Part shown: one piece after another, positions 34,856 through 45,442 of the stretch
Layout of the letters: each line of letters begins with the position of its first letter
Numbering within the stretch: position 1 is the stretch's first letter
NCBI GenBank assembly: GCA_003251535.1
Contig: QKFD01000122.1
Span: forward strand, 1 to 64,000
Length of the DNA stretch: 64,000 bases
DNA from: Chromatiales bacterium
GTDB lineage: Bacteria; Pseudomonadota; Gammaproteobacteria; Thiohalomonadales; Thiohalomonadaceae
Direction of reading: 5' to 3'
Position numbers and translations under genes: made by a program
The notes under the pieces: model-generated
Seen by the model: the letters and a program-made list of their open reading frames with translations, nothing else
Told to the model about the DNA's origin: nothing
Database searches by the model: none

Positions 34856-35835
34856 TGGCCGAGATGATGTTTTGGGAGGCGGTGCGCCGCGCCCACGATG
34901 AAGAGATGGCGCGCGATCCCATGGTCATCTGCATGGGCGAGGATATCGGCGTCGCCGGGGGGACCTACAAGGCGACCCGCGGCCTGTTCGACAAATATGG
35001 CCCGGAGCGGGTGATCGATACCCCTATCTCGGAGAACTCCTTCAGTGGCCTCGCCATCGGCGCCGCCTTCTGCGGGGTGCGGCCGATTGTGGAGATCATG
35101 TCGGTCAACTTTGCCTGGTTGGCGACGGACCAGATCATCAACACCGCGGCCAAGGTGCGTTACATGTCCGGTGGCCAGCTGGAGGCACCGGTGGTCTTCC
35201 GCTCACCGGGTGGCACGGCCCACCAACTGGGTGCCCAGCACTCCGCCCGCATGGAGAAGGTGTTCATGGGGATCGCCGGCCTGCGGGTGGTGACCCCCTC
35301 CAATCCGAAGCAGGCCTATGGGCTGCTAAAGTCAGCGGTGCGCTGCAACGACCCGGTGTTCATCAACGAACACGAGCTGATGTACAACATGAAGGGCGAG
35401 GTGCCGGACGAGGAGTTCTTCCACCCGCTGGAGGGCTCTGAGGTGGCGCGTCCCGGGCGTGACATCACCCTGTTCGGTTACAACATCTCTGTCCACTGGT
35501 GCCTACAGGCGGCTGACATCCTCTCCAAGCAGCACGGCATCGAGGCGGAGGTGGTCGATCTCTACTCCCTCAATCCGCTCGATCGGGCGGGGATTGCCGC
35601 CTCCGTCAGCAAGACCCATCGCGCCCTCATCGCCGAAGAGGCAGAGGCGCCGGTGGGGGTGGGCTCTGAGGTGATGGCCATCATCAACGAGGAGTGCTTC
35701 TTTGAGCTGGATGCGCCGCCGGTGCGGGTCTCCGCTGTCAATGTGCCCATCCCGTACAACCACACCCTAGAGAAGGCCGCCATCCCCAATGCCAAAGATG
35801 TGGTGGCGGCGGTCCTGAAGATGTTCGGTAAATAA
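34855..35835 (+). CDS. pdhB: Pyruvate dehydrogenase E1, beta subunit
   Basis: A 326-residue partner of the alpha subunit. Markers are MGEDIGVAGGTYKATRGL, the DTPISENSFSGLAIGAAF segment, the FRSPGGTAHQLGAQHS loop, and the C-terminal ALIAEEAEAPVGVGSEVMA region. It binds the pyrophosphate side of ThDP. The gene overlaps pdhA by one base and is followed 158 bp later by the E2-E3 fusion gene. Confidence 0.93.
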   Translation: MAEMMFWEAVRRAHDEEMARDPMVICMGEDIGVAGGTYKATRGLFDKYGPERVIDTPISENSFSGLAIGAAFCGVRPIVEIMSVNFAWLATDQIINTAAKVRYMSGGQLEAPVVFRSPGGTAHQLGAQHSARMEKVFMGIAGLRVVTPSNPKQAYGLLKSAVRCNDPVFINEHELMYNMKGEVPDEEFFHPLEGSEVARPGRDITLFGYNISVHWCLQAADILSKQHGIEAEVVDLYSLNPLDRAGIAASVSKTHRALIAEEAEAPVGVGSEVMAIINEECFFELDAPPVRVSAVNVPIPYNHTLEKAAIPNAKDVVAAVLKMFGK

Positions 35836-35993
35836 CCGAAGCGCAAATCCTTCACCAGCGCGGAGCGGGCGGATAGAGGTGAGGTGGAGCAGGTCACTGC
35901 CCCAGCCCAGTGGGGCGGGGCGGAGGCCGCCCCACCCCCTATATCGCCCACCCTCCCGGTGGTGGCCCCTTCTTCAAAAAAACGGAAGGCACC

Positions 35994-38900
35994 ATGGCTG
36001 AACCGTACATCATCAAGATGCCCCAGCTCTCCGACACCATGACCGAGGGTGTCATTGTCAGTTGGGAGAAGCAGGTGGGCGATGCGGTCTCCCGCGGCGA
36101 TGTGGTCGCCACGGTAGAGACCGACAAGGCCATCATGGACGTAGAGGTGTTCCGTGACGGTTTCCTCTCCGGTCCCCTCGCCCCGGTGGACACCAGTGTG
36201 GCCGTGGGTCATCCCATCGCCTATATCGTCGCCTCTGCCGATGAGGTGCAGGGGACGGATGCCGCCCCAGTGGCGACGCCAGCCACAGCAAACGATGGGG
36301 CGGTGGCCGATCTCCCCGTGGAGGCCACCCACACCATCAAGATGCCTCAGCTCTCCGACACCATGACCGAAGGGGTGGTGGTGAGCTGGGAGAAGCAGGT
36401 AGGACAGAAGGTGGCCCGAGGGGATGTGGTGGCCACGGTGGAGACCGACAAGGCCATCATGGATGTGGAGGTGTTCCGCGAGGGTTACCTCTCCGGCCCC
36501 ATCGCCGCATTGGATGCGGTCGTCCCGGTGGGGGAGGCGCTGGCCTATTTGGTCGATAGCGCCGAGCAGGTGAAACATGGCACCGCCTCTCCCAGTGCCG
36601 CCAAGGCGGCGCCGGCTGCCGCCAAGAGTGCGCCTGTCAGCCCGCCGCCGGTTGCCAGCGCACCGCTGCCGCCGGTCTCCCAGCGCACGGCCCAACCGGC
36701 GCCGCGCCCCCACAACAAATACGCCACGCCGCTGGCCCGCGCCTTGGCCGGCTCGCTGCATGTCAACCTCAACAACCTCAAGGGGAGCGGCCCCGAGGGG
36801 GTGATCACCGCCGATGACGTGCGCCGCGCCCAGCCCATTGAGCGGCCCACCGAGGTGGTGGAACAGGTGCCGGCCCACGCCCTGCCCCACGTGCAGGTGC
36901 CCGGTAAAGGGCGGCCGATGAACGCCATGGAGAAGGCGGTCTCCGCCTCCATGACCGCGGCCCTCACCATGCCCACCTTCCACGTCACCATGACCGCCAG
37001 GCCGGAGGCGTTGATCAAGGCCTCTAAGAAGCGCGGCGTCTCGGTGACGGTGGCCATCGCTAAGGCGTGTGCCGAGGCCATTGCCAAACACCCCTCCATC
37101 AACTGGGCCTACCAGCCGGTGGATAAGATCGTCGAACGCAACTGGATCGACATCGGCATGGCGGTGACCGCCGAGGGGGCGGGCCTGGTGGTGCCGGTAC
37201 TGCGCCACTGCGAATCGCGCCCCCTGGATGACCTCAACGAGGCGTGGAAGGGGTTGGTGGATCGCGCCCGCAAGCGCCGCCTGGCCCCAGAGGAGTACGC
37301 CAACCCCACCTTCATGATCTCCAACATGGGGATGATGGGGGTCGCCTCCTTTGACGCCATCCCCACCCCCGGCACCGCCGCTATCCTCGCCATCTCCGCG
37401 GTGGGGGCCGAGGGGATGCCGCTCACCATTACCGCTGACCACCGCGTGGTCAACGGGGCCGAGGTGGCCATGTTCCTCGGTACCCTCAAGGGGCTCATTG
37501 AGAATCCGCAGAGCTGGATGGGCCACATCGGTCCCGATATCCCCGAGGGGGCGTGGGACTACGATGTGGTGGTGATCGGCGGTGGCCCCGGTGGTGAAGA
37601 CTGTGCGCGTGACCTGGCGGGACACGGCCTCAAGGTAGCCATGGTCAACGACAGCCCCTTCCCCGGTGGCGAGTGCCTCTGGCGCGGCTGTATCCCCTCC
37701 AAGGCGTGGCGTGCCGCCGCTGACCGGGTGCGCGACCGCGCCCACGACGCCCTGCTCGGTATCGAGGGCACCACCGGCGCCAGCGTCAACTGGCAGCAGC
37801 TGGAGCAGCACCGTCGCGGAGTGCTGGAGGAGCGCGGCAAGATGGCGCTCAACACCGATAAAGGGGTGCGCATCGAGGTGATCCAGGGATTTGCCTGGTT
37901 CGAGACCGACCACCGGCTCTTTATCGACCAATCCCGCCTCGCGGAGGAGCCCCACGCCCGTCCGCAAAAGGGGGATGACAGTCAGGGGCGCCACATCACC
38001 TTCGGCTGTGCCGTCATCGCCACCGGTGCCCCGCCCTTTGTCCCCCCCATCCCCGGGGCACACGCTGGGCTTACCTCCGGCGGGGTACTCACCTCCGATA
38101 CCGTCTGGTTCCTCCCCGGCATCCCCAAGCGGTTGGGGGTGATCGGCGGTGGTGCCATCGGTATGGAGATGGCGCAGATCTTCCAGGACTTCGGCACCGA
38201 GGTGGTGCTGTTGGAGGGGAAGGATCGGGTATTGGCGGAGGTGGAGCCGGAGATCGCCAAGGCCCTCACCGCCGTGCTGAACGAGGATCCCAACCTCACC
38301 ATCCACACCTCGGTGAAGGTAAACGCGCTAGAGGGTGGCCCCGGTGAGATGCGGATGGTGTTCGAGACCGCGGCCGGGGAGCAGCAGACCTTCGAGTGTG
38401 ACTATGTGCTCATGGCCACCGGCAAGCGGCCGGTGCTGGAGCCGTTGCGGCTCAATAACGCTGGGGTGGCGGTGGAGAACGGCGTCATCAAGGCGGATAA
38501 ACGGTGCCGTACCAGCGTCCACCATCTCTACGCCGTGGGTGATGTGATCGGCGGTTACATGTTGGCCCACACCGCCGGCCAGCAGGGGCGGGTGGCGGCC
38601 GCCGCCATCTTGGGCGAGGAGATGGCCTATGACGAGGCCAAGGACTCCGGGGTGATCTTCACTCGGCCTGAGGCGGGGTTTGTCGGGTTGTCCATGGAGC
38701 AGGCCAAGGCGCGTGGCATCGATGCGGCCGAGGTCAAGGTGCCGATGAACATCGACGCCAAGGCGATGATCACCGGGGAGAAGCACGGCCTCATCAAGAT
38801 CGTCGCCGACAAGGCCTCCCATCGGGTGATCGGTGTCCATATGTTGGCGGACCACACCGATACGCTGATTGGCGAGGCGGTGATGATGGTCTCCGGCAAT

Positions 38901-39020
38901 ATGACCCTGGAGCAGGTCGGCGAGGCGATCCATCCCCACCCCACCCAGACCGAGCTGTTTGGCGAGTTGGCGCGCCGGCTCCTCTCCCGCTTGCGGCGCA
39001 GCGCCAAGGTGAAGGCGTAG
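35994..39020 (+). CDS. Fused dihydrolipoyl acetyltransferase-dihydrolipoyl dehydrogenase (E2-E3)
   Basis: One 1008-residue protein holding two pyruvate dehydrogenase components. Two lipoyl domains carry K45 and K153, each in an ETDKA turn, and share near-identical MPQLSDTMTEGVxVSWEKQVG starts. A Pro/Ala linker leads to the E1/E3-binding domain (about 240-280, ATPLARALAGSLHV). The acetyltransferase core (about 300-515) has H483 in DHRVVNGA. Without a gap comes a flavoprotein disulfide reductase (about 520-1008) with VVVIGGGPGGEDCA, redox cysteines C561 and C566, GGGAIGMEMAQ and HPHPTQTE. The start is the ATG at 35994 after GGAAGG. No separate lpd is in the window. Confidence 0.93.
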   Translation: MAEPYIIKMPQLSDTMTEGVIVSWEKQVGDAVSRGDVVATVETDKAIMDVEVFRDGFLSGPLAPVDTSVAVGHPIAYIVASADEVQGTDAAPVATPATANDGAVADLPVEATHTIKMPQLSDTMTEGVVVSWEKQVGQKVARGDVVATVETDKAIMDVEVFREGYLSGPIAALDAVVPVGEALAYLVDSAEQVKHGTASPSAAKAAPAAAKSAPVSPPPVASAPLPPVSQRTAQPAPRPHNKYATPLARALAGSLHVNLNNLKGSGPEGVITADDVRRAQPIERPTEVVEQVPAHALPHVQVPGKGRPMNAMEKAVSASMTAALTMPTFHVTMTARPEALIKASKKRGVSVTVAIAKACAEAIAKHPSINWAYQPVDKIVERNWIDIGMAVTAEGAGLVVPVLRHCESRPLDDLNEAWKGLVDRARKRRLAPEEYANPTFMISNMGMMGVASFDAIPTPGTAAILAISAVGAEGMPLTITADHRVVNGAEVAMFLGTLKGLIENPQSWMGHIGPDIPEGAWDYDVVVIGGGPGGEDCARDLAGHGLKVAMVNDSPFPGGECLWRGCIPSKAWRAAADRVRDRAHDALLGIEGTTGASVNWQQLEQHRRGVLEERGKMALNTDKGVRIEVIQGFAWFETDHRLFIDQSRLAEEPHARPQKGDDSQGRHITFGCAVIATGAPPFVPPIPGAHAGLTSGGVLTSDTVWFLPGIPKRLGVIGGGAIGMEMAQIFQDFGTEVVLLEGKDRVLAEVEPEIAKALTAVLNEDPNLTIHTSVKVNALEGGPGEMRMVFETAAGEQQTFECDYVLMATGKRPVLEPLRLNNAGVAVENGVIKADKRCRTSVHHLYAVGDVIGGYMLAHTAGQQGRVAAAAILGEEMAYDEAKDSGVIFTRPEAGFVGLSMEQAKARGIDAAEVKVPMNIDAKAMITGEKHGLIKIVADKASHRVIGVHMLADHTDTLIGEAVMMVSGNMTLEQVGEAIHPHPTQTELFGELARRLLSRLRRSAKVKA

Positions 39021-39064
39021 CGGTGGCGGAGTAGGCAAACCAGGGGTGCTACCACCCCAGTAGT

Positions 39065-39093
39065 GCAGACGGCGGCCATGGGCCGCCGTCTGC
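39065..39093 (+). terminator. Perfect hairpin after the pyruvate dehydrogenase operon
   Basis: A 13-bp perfect stem (39065-39077 with 39081-39093, arms beginning GCAGACGGCGG) has a 3-nt loop and lies 45 bp after the stop codon. No T-run follows on the plus strand. It can also serve the convergent minus-strand gene ending at 39138. Confidence 0.55.
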
Positions 39094-39137
39094 GTTATGG
39101 CGCTGAGCACCGACCTCCCCGTGTTTACGCAACCCCC

Positions 39138-39761
39138 TTAGTGATCTGCCAGCGGCTTCTGAGGGGGCGACGCGGGGGGACCCGCAGGGGCGCGTTTTGC
39201 CTGTTCGGAGCGCTCTATATCGGCCCGCCATTGGGGCAGTTGGGCGGCCAGCCGTTCCATCTCTGAGCGATCAGTTGCCGCCGCCAACACTGGATCATGG
39301 GTGGCAATCCACTGCCGAGTCATGGCCTGGATCTGGGGGTGATAGATCAAATGGACCTTGAATCGCTCCAGATGCCTGACCGAGAGAACGGAGCAGATCA
39401 GCTTGACCGATCGCCTGTGGTGACCGATGACGGTCACATTTTCCGCAGCCCCCCAAAACGCACTAATGATGTAGACCTTGGCCCCCCCTCTGAAGAGCCG
39501 GGTGCCATCTCTGATCTCCTTGCCACCCGGTCTGTATGGCCGCGTCTGAATGATGTTGGCCTCAATACACCATAACTCGCCCGGCTCTGCGTTCAGGGGC
39601 GCGCCGGGGTTGGCCAGGGCCGTACCCGATAGGGATGGCTCATGGGTCTGACCGAGGGGTATGGATGGATAGGTAGACGGTAGACTCGCGTCATGGGGCG
39701 AGGGCCCCTCTGTCCTCTCCTCTCCCAAGATATCAACAGGTTCAAGTCGTGGTTTGTCCAT
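39138..39761 (-). CDS. Unknown protein overlapping the TetR gene
   Basis: A 207-residue protein with no recognised family. The first 60 residues are polar and low in hydrophobics. The middle looks folded, with LWCIEANIIQTRPYRPGGKEI, FRGGAKVYIISAFWG, and a VIGHHRRSVKLIC strand pattern. The tail is charged, ending in a Pro/Ala-rich stretch. There is no signal peptide or membrane helix. The ATG at 39761 lies 20 bases inside the end of the TetR gene, so the two are probably co-transcribed and this protein may be what TetR controls. That is inference. Confidence 0.55.
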   Translation of the reverse strand: MDKPRLEPVDILGEERTEGPSPHDASLPSTYPSIPLGQTHEPSLSGTALANPGAPLNAEPGELWCIEANIIQTRPYRPGGKEIRDGTRLFRGGAKVYIISAFWGAAENVTVIGHHRRSVKLICSVLSVRHLERFKVHLIYHPQIQAMTRQWIATHDPVLAAATDRSEMERLAAQLPQWRADIERSEQAKRAPAGPPASPPQKPLADH

Positions 39762-40374
39762 CGAGCATGGCCAGGCCGAGGGTGAGCATGTGGCCATTGA
39801 GGGTGGCGAGCTGATCAAGAAACGCATCATCGATGGGGTGCCCCATCTGCTCTTCAAAAATAGAGCGCAAGAGCATCGGGGTCATGGCCAGGCTGATAAA
39901 ACTCATGCGCACCACATCGGGATTCAGATGAGGGGCCACGGCGCCTTTGTCTTTAAGCTCTTCTAATCGGCGAGCGCCACGGAGGCGACCGCGCTCGATC
40001 AGTCGCAAAACATATCGTTTGCCTGGGCCGTGGTTGAGGGCAAGGATTTTAATAATCAGTTTGGGAAACTCTGGCCGGGCTGCGACGGTTTCGTAGTAGA
40101 GGCGCAGCAGACTGGCAAACCCTTCCAGATGGGAGAGCATAGGGCTATCTAACTTATCGAGTAGGGGCGCTATGGTCTCGCGGATCATCTCTTCAAAGAG
40201 TCCCTCTTTATTGCCGAAGTAGTAGCGAATCATGGAGACATTGGCCTCTGCTCGCTCGGCAATCATTCGGGTGGTTACATTTTCATATTCATCGGCCAAA
40301 AAGCAGTCCAGTGCGGCCTCAATGAGGCGTGCCCGGACAGAGGTGGAGGGGATATCGTTCATTGGGGATGTCAT
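39742..40374 (-). CDS. TetR-family transcriptional regulator
   Basis: A 210-residue regulator. The N-terminal helix-turn-helix has ARLIEAALDCFLADEYENVTTRMIAERAEANVSMIRYYFGNKEGLFEEMI, with the typical YYFGNKEGL. The C-terminal ligand domain is of the CerR/YbiH-like type (LLRLYYETVAARPEFPKLI), and no ligand can be named. There is a second possible start at 40362 (MNDIPSTS). Neither has a clear ribosome-binding site. The gene overlaps the downstream unknown gene and may regulate it or itself. Confidence 0.85.
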   Translation of the reverse strand: MTSPMNDIPSTSVRARLIEAALDCFLADEYENVTTRMIAERAEANVSMIRYYFGNKEGLFEEMIRETIAPLLDKLDSPMLSHLEGFASLLRLYYETVAARPEFPKLIIKILALNHGPGKRYVLRLIERGRLRGARRLEELKDKGAVAPHLNPDVVRMSFISLAMTPMLLRSIFEEQMGHPIDDAFLDQLATLNGHMLTLGLAMLDGQTTT

Positions 40375-40504
40375 CGACGGCCGTCAGCGTGCTCGGATAG
40401 TCTACCGTTGTCAGGGCACGATTGTGACGGACTCTCGTCAAGGATGCCGTTTTGTTTGGCATCGAGGGGGGCTGGGTTTGAGTAGGTGAAGGCCACTACC
40501 CTAG

Positions 40505-40538
40505 ACAAAAAACGGCCGCCCTTGGGCGGCCATTTTTT
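40505..40538. terminator. Bidirectional intrinsic terminator between acs and tetR
   Basis: GGCCGCCC (40514-40521), loop TT, GGGCGGCC (40524-40531) forms a perfect 8-bp stem flanked by A-run and T-run tracts, so it can stop transcription both ways. On the minus strand it ends acs 25 bp after its stop codon. Confidence 0.9.
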
Positions 40539-40562
40539 GTTACATCGGCACAGACCGGCGAC

Positions 40563-42503
<1,941 letters not shown>

Positions 42504-42695
42504 CGCTTACTCCTACGGTTCAGATGGGATTTTCTGGTCAGAAACAGGGCGCCCCTTGATCCCCCAACTGCTGCCGGCAGGGGCGGTTGCTTTTTGGTTC
42601 TCTTCCTTGATCCCCTGGGGCACTGCAAGTGCCTCTACGCTGGGGCGGCGCTCCTGCGGCCAGGGCTTGTGCTGGCGGCGGAGGTCGGTGTTCCC

Positions 42696-43388
42696 TCATG
42701 GCTTCACTAAAAACCCCTTCAGCGGTGGTGCCCTGGCACTGTCCCGTCCGGCCACCTGGGCGATGAACAGTTCGGCGCAGGCGAGGGCGTCGCTGAGGGC
42801 GTTGTGGGCCCGGTAACGCGGGAGATTATACCTATTACGCAATTGGGCTAGACGTAGATCATTGGCGCTATAGGGGCGCATCCGCTGCTCAAGCCACCGT
42901 TTCTCCACCAGTTGGGTGTCTACGGTGGGGATGATGAACTCTCCGCCGTATAGACGGCGGCAGCCGTGGGCCAGAAAACCCTGTTCGATGCGGGCGTGGT
43001 GGGCGATGAGGACCCGCCCCGCCAGCAGCGGCAGCAGCCGGGCCATGACCGCGCTGATGGGCTCCCCTTGGGCGGCCCGGTCGTCGGTGATGCGGTGGAT
43101 GACGGCGCTCTGCTCGGGGATGGCGCGGGTCGGCAGGACATACCAGTGGCAGGCGGTGGCCAGGTCGATGCGCAGGCCATCGAGGCAGACGAGGCCTACG
43201 CTCAGGATCTCGTCGTGCTGCGGATCGAGGCCGGTGGTCTCTAGATCGAGGGCGACGTAGCCCACTGCACTACAGGGGGTGTGGCGGGGGACAAAGGGGG
43301 TGGCCAGGTAGTCCCGCAGGGGGCCGGCGCCGGTCTTGCCAAGGAGCCGTTTGCGGCGACCATCAAGGGAGAAGAGGGCGGCAAACAT
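42696..43388 (-). CDS. DnaQ-like 3'-5' exonuclease next to DUF294 sensor
   Basis: A 230-residue DEDDh exonuclease domain, with catalytic D and E in VALDLETTG, IAHHARIEQGF in the middle, and HNALSDALACAEL at the end. It resembles the epsilon subunit of DNA polymerase III but has a distinct N-terminus (about 40 residues, RRKRLLGKTGAGPL). Its ATG shares one base with the stop of the DUF294 gene (TAATG), so it is tightly co-expressed with that sensor. Such exonuclease-DUF294-symporter sets occur in other proteobacteria. The role of the exonuclease there is unclear. Confidence 0.82.
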   Translation of the reverse strand: MFAALFSLDGRRKRLLGKTGAGPLRDYLATPFVPRHTPCSAVGYVALDLETTGLDPQHDEILSVGLVCLDGLRIDLATACHWYVLPTRAIPEQSAVIHRITDDRAAQGEPISAVMARLLPLLAGRVLIAHHARIEQGFLAHGCRRLYGGEFIIPTVDTQLVEKRWLEQRMRPYSANDLRLAQLRNRYNLPRYRAHNALSDALACAELFIAQVAGRDSARAPPLKGFLVKP

Positions 43389-45253
43389 TAGTAGAGGCGG
43401 CCGCCCTGATTGCGTTGACTGAGGGCATTTTGCACGGTGCGGATCACCGAGAAGGCGTCCTTGAGGTGGCTCCGCTCCAGGGGCGATAGCTCTGCCGGCT
43501 TGACGTAGTTATCTGCTACTTCGCCGTGGGTGGTTTGGCGCGCCTGGTGGCGGGCCCGGAGGGTGGCGATAAACTCCAAGGCATCCTCCAGGTCCGCCGC
43601 CGTCTCCGCCGGCATTGCCCCTAGCTCTGCCGCCGCCCGCAGCCGCTCCAGGGAGTTGATCTCCGGCAATCCGGCGGCGAGGGCGTGGAGGCGCGCGAGA
43701 TCGACAATGGGGATGATGGCGCGGTGTTTGACGTCGAGACTCTTGGCGTGGTCGCCGTCGCTCACGAGGACGAAGTTACGGAAGAAGCCGAGTGGCGGGC
43801 TGTTGGTGAGGGAGTTGGCGGCCAGGTAGGCGTGGAACACCTTGTTCTCTTTGGCCAGTGCCACCGCCTCGGCATGGAGCTTGTCGTGCAGCAGCGACTC
43901 GCCGTAGATGGCGCGGGTGTCGAGGAAGTTGACCGCCAGCATCGCCTTTTTGCGCTCGGCGTGGAGGATCCAGTCGTGGAAGTAGTCGCGCCATACCCGG
44001 AGTGGTTGCCGCCAGCGGGGGTTGCTCGCCATCACCTCGCCAGGGCAGCGGGAGAAACCGCAGAGGTCGAGGCCGTCGTTGACGAAGTGGGCGAGGGCGC
44101 CAAACCAGCTGTCGTGGCGCTCGGCGTCGTAGGCATCATCGATGATGATGCCGTTATCTTGATCGGTGTGGATGGTCTGCTCGCGCCGCCCTTGGGAGCC
44201 GCCGGCGATCCAGACATAGGGCAGCGGGGGGGGCCCCAGCCGTATCTCTGCCAGTTCGATGAGGCGCTGGGTGATGGCATCGGTGACGGAGGCGATGGCA
44301 TGGCCCAAGTGGTAGGCGGTGGCGCCCGCGGAGACGATCTGTACCTGCAACTCGGGTAGTTGGGTTGCTACCCGGGCCAGCTCCTCCACCGAGCCGCAGG
44401 TGCGTACATCGCCCACCAAGAAGATGGGGTTGGCGCTCTGGTAACGCACCAGATCTGTGGTGGAGATGAGGCCGCAGACTCCATCGCGCCCCATCACCGG
44501 CAGGTGGTGGACGTTGAGCCGGGTCATGGTGATGAGCGCCTCGAAGGCGGAGGTCTCGCGGGTCACCTTGTGCAATTTGCGGCTCATGATGGCGCTGACC
44601 GGCTGCTCGTAGGGGATCGCCTCGGCGACGGCGTGGCGCAGATCGCGGTCGGTCATGATGCCAAGCAGCACTCCACCCTCGCTGACCAGCAGCGCCGAGA
44701 TGCGCTCTTGATTCATCAGCTGTGCCGCCTCGCGGATGGAGATCTGCGGCTCCACCTGCACCGGGGCGCGGGTGACTAGGCGCGAGACCTCCACCGTCAA
44801 TAGGCCGATGCCGGAGGAGCAGGACTGCTGGAGGGCATCGATGGCACGCTTCAGACGCTCCCGGATGGAGCGCTCAAACAGCTCGTCAAACGTGGGGTAG
44901 CGCTGGCGCAGCTGGGCGACCCGCTCGCACGGCAGCAGATAGAACAGGCTGTCCTCCACGGTGTAGACGCGGAGATCGGTACCTAGCTCCTCCTGGTCGC
45001 AGGGGCTATTCCAGATCTCTCCCTCGCCATATTTACCGAGCAGCTCCTTTTTGGTGTCGCGCAGCTCCAGGGCGCCACTGCGTACCAGGTAGAGGTAGGC
45101 GCCATCGGCATCGGGGGGCGGGAACGGGGTGCCGCGCCTTAGATAGCGCACCGACAGCTCCAGAGGCAGCCGATCTAGCACCTCATCCGGCAGTCGATCA
45201 AACGGCGGATGGGCGGCCAGAAAGTCGCGGATTTCGAGTAGTTCTACATCCAT
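43388..45253 (-). CDS. cNMP-binding/CBS/DUF294 nucleotidyltransferase-like sensor 1
   Basis: A 621-residue soluble signalling protein. Domains in order: a cyclic-nucleotide-binding-like domain (about 15-135), two CBS domains (about 150-275, with VTRAPVQVEPQISIREAAQLM), a GlnD-like nucleotidyltransferase domain (about 300-430, with GGSQGRREQTIHTDQDNGIII), and a C-terminal DUF294 helical domain. CBS pairs sense adenine nucleotides, and the NTase domain suggests it modifies a partner. Partner and signal are unknown. It is the most divergent of the three paralogs here. It sits directly downstream of the DUF4212-type symporter. Confidence 0.85.
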   Translation of the reverse strand: MDVELLEIRDFLAAHPPFDRLPDEVLDRLPLELSVRYLRRGTPFPPPDADGAYLYLVRSGALELRDTKKELLGKYGEGEIWNSPCDQEELGTDLRVYTVEDSLFYLLPCERVAQLRQRYPTFDELFERSIRERLKRAIDALQQSCSSGIGLLTVEVSRLVTRAPVQVEPQISIREAAQLMNQERISALLVSEGGVLLGIMTDRDLRHAVAEAIPYEQPVSAIMSRKLHKVTRETSAFEALITMTRLNVHHLPVMGRDGVCGLISTTDLVRYQSANPIFLVGDVRTCGSVEELARVATQLPELQVQIVSAGATAYHLGHAIASVTDAITQRLIELAEIRLGPPPLPYVWIAGGSQGRREQTIHTDQDNGIIIDDAYDAERHDSWFGALAHFVNDGLDLCGFSRCPGEVMASNPRWRQPLRVWRDYFHDWILHAERKKAMLAVNFLDTRAIYGESLLHDKLHAEAVALAKENKVFHAYLAANSLTNSPPLGFFRNFVLVSDGDHAKSLDVKHRAIIPIVDLARLHALAAGLPEINSLERLRAAAELGAMPAETAADLEDALEFIATLRARHQARQTTHGEVADNYVKPAELSPLERSHLKDAFSVIRTVQNALSQRNQGGRLY

Positions 45254-45367
45254 CGCCGGTGGCTCTCGTCAAGTGCGGCAAGGCGCTCTACGGTAACGGA
45301 ATGGCGGGAGATTTTCACCACAAGAGAGTAGGGGCTCTCCGGTGGGGAAAAGCCCCCGGAAACGGCA

Positions 45368-45400
45368 AACGGAGGGTGGGCATGGGGCCCACCCTCCGTT
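45368..45400. other. 14-bp perfect hairpin between sensor 1 and symporter
   Basis: AACGGAGGGTGGGC (45368-45381) and GCCCACCCTCCGTT (45387-45400) form a perfect 14-bp stem with a 5-nt loop. It is one of two consecutive perfect hairpins after the symporter stop, neither with a T-run. Confidence 0.55.
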
Positions 45401-45410
45401 GTCGTATGGG

Positions 45411-45436
45411 TGGGGTCCTGCCAAGGCAGGACCCCA
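45411..45436. other. 12-bp perfect hairpin at the symporter gene end
   Basis: TGGGGTCCTGCC (45411-45422) and GGCAGGACCCCA (45425-45436) form a perfect stem. It begins 7 bp beyond the symporter stop on the minus strand, ahead of the second hairpin. Confidence 0.55.
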
Positions 45437-45442
45437 CACGCC

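Noticed and set aside
36022-36500. Direct repeats within the E2-E3 gene
   Set aside because: They are the two lipoyl domains, a normal feature of E2 proteins, not a mobile or regulatory repeat.
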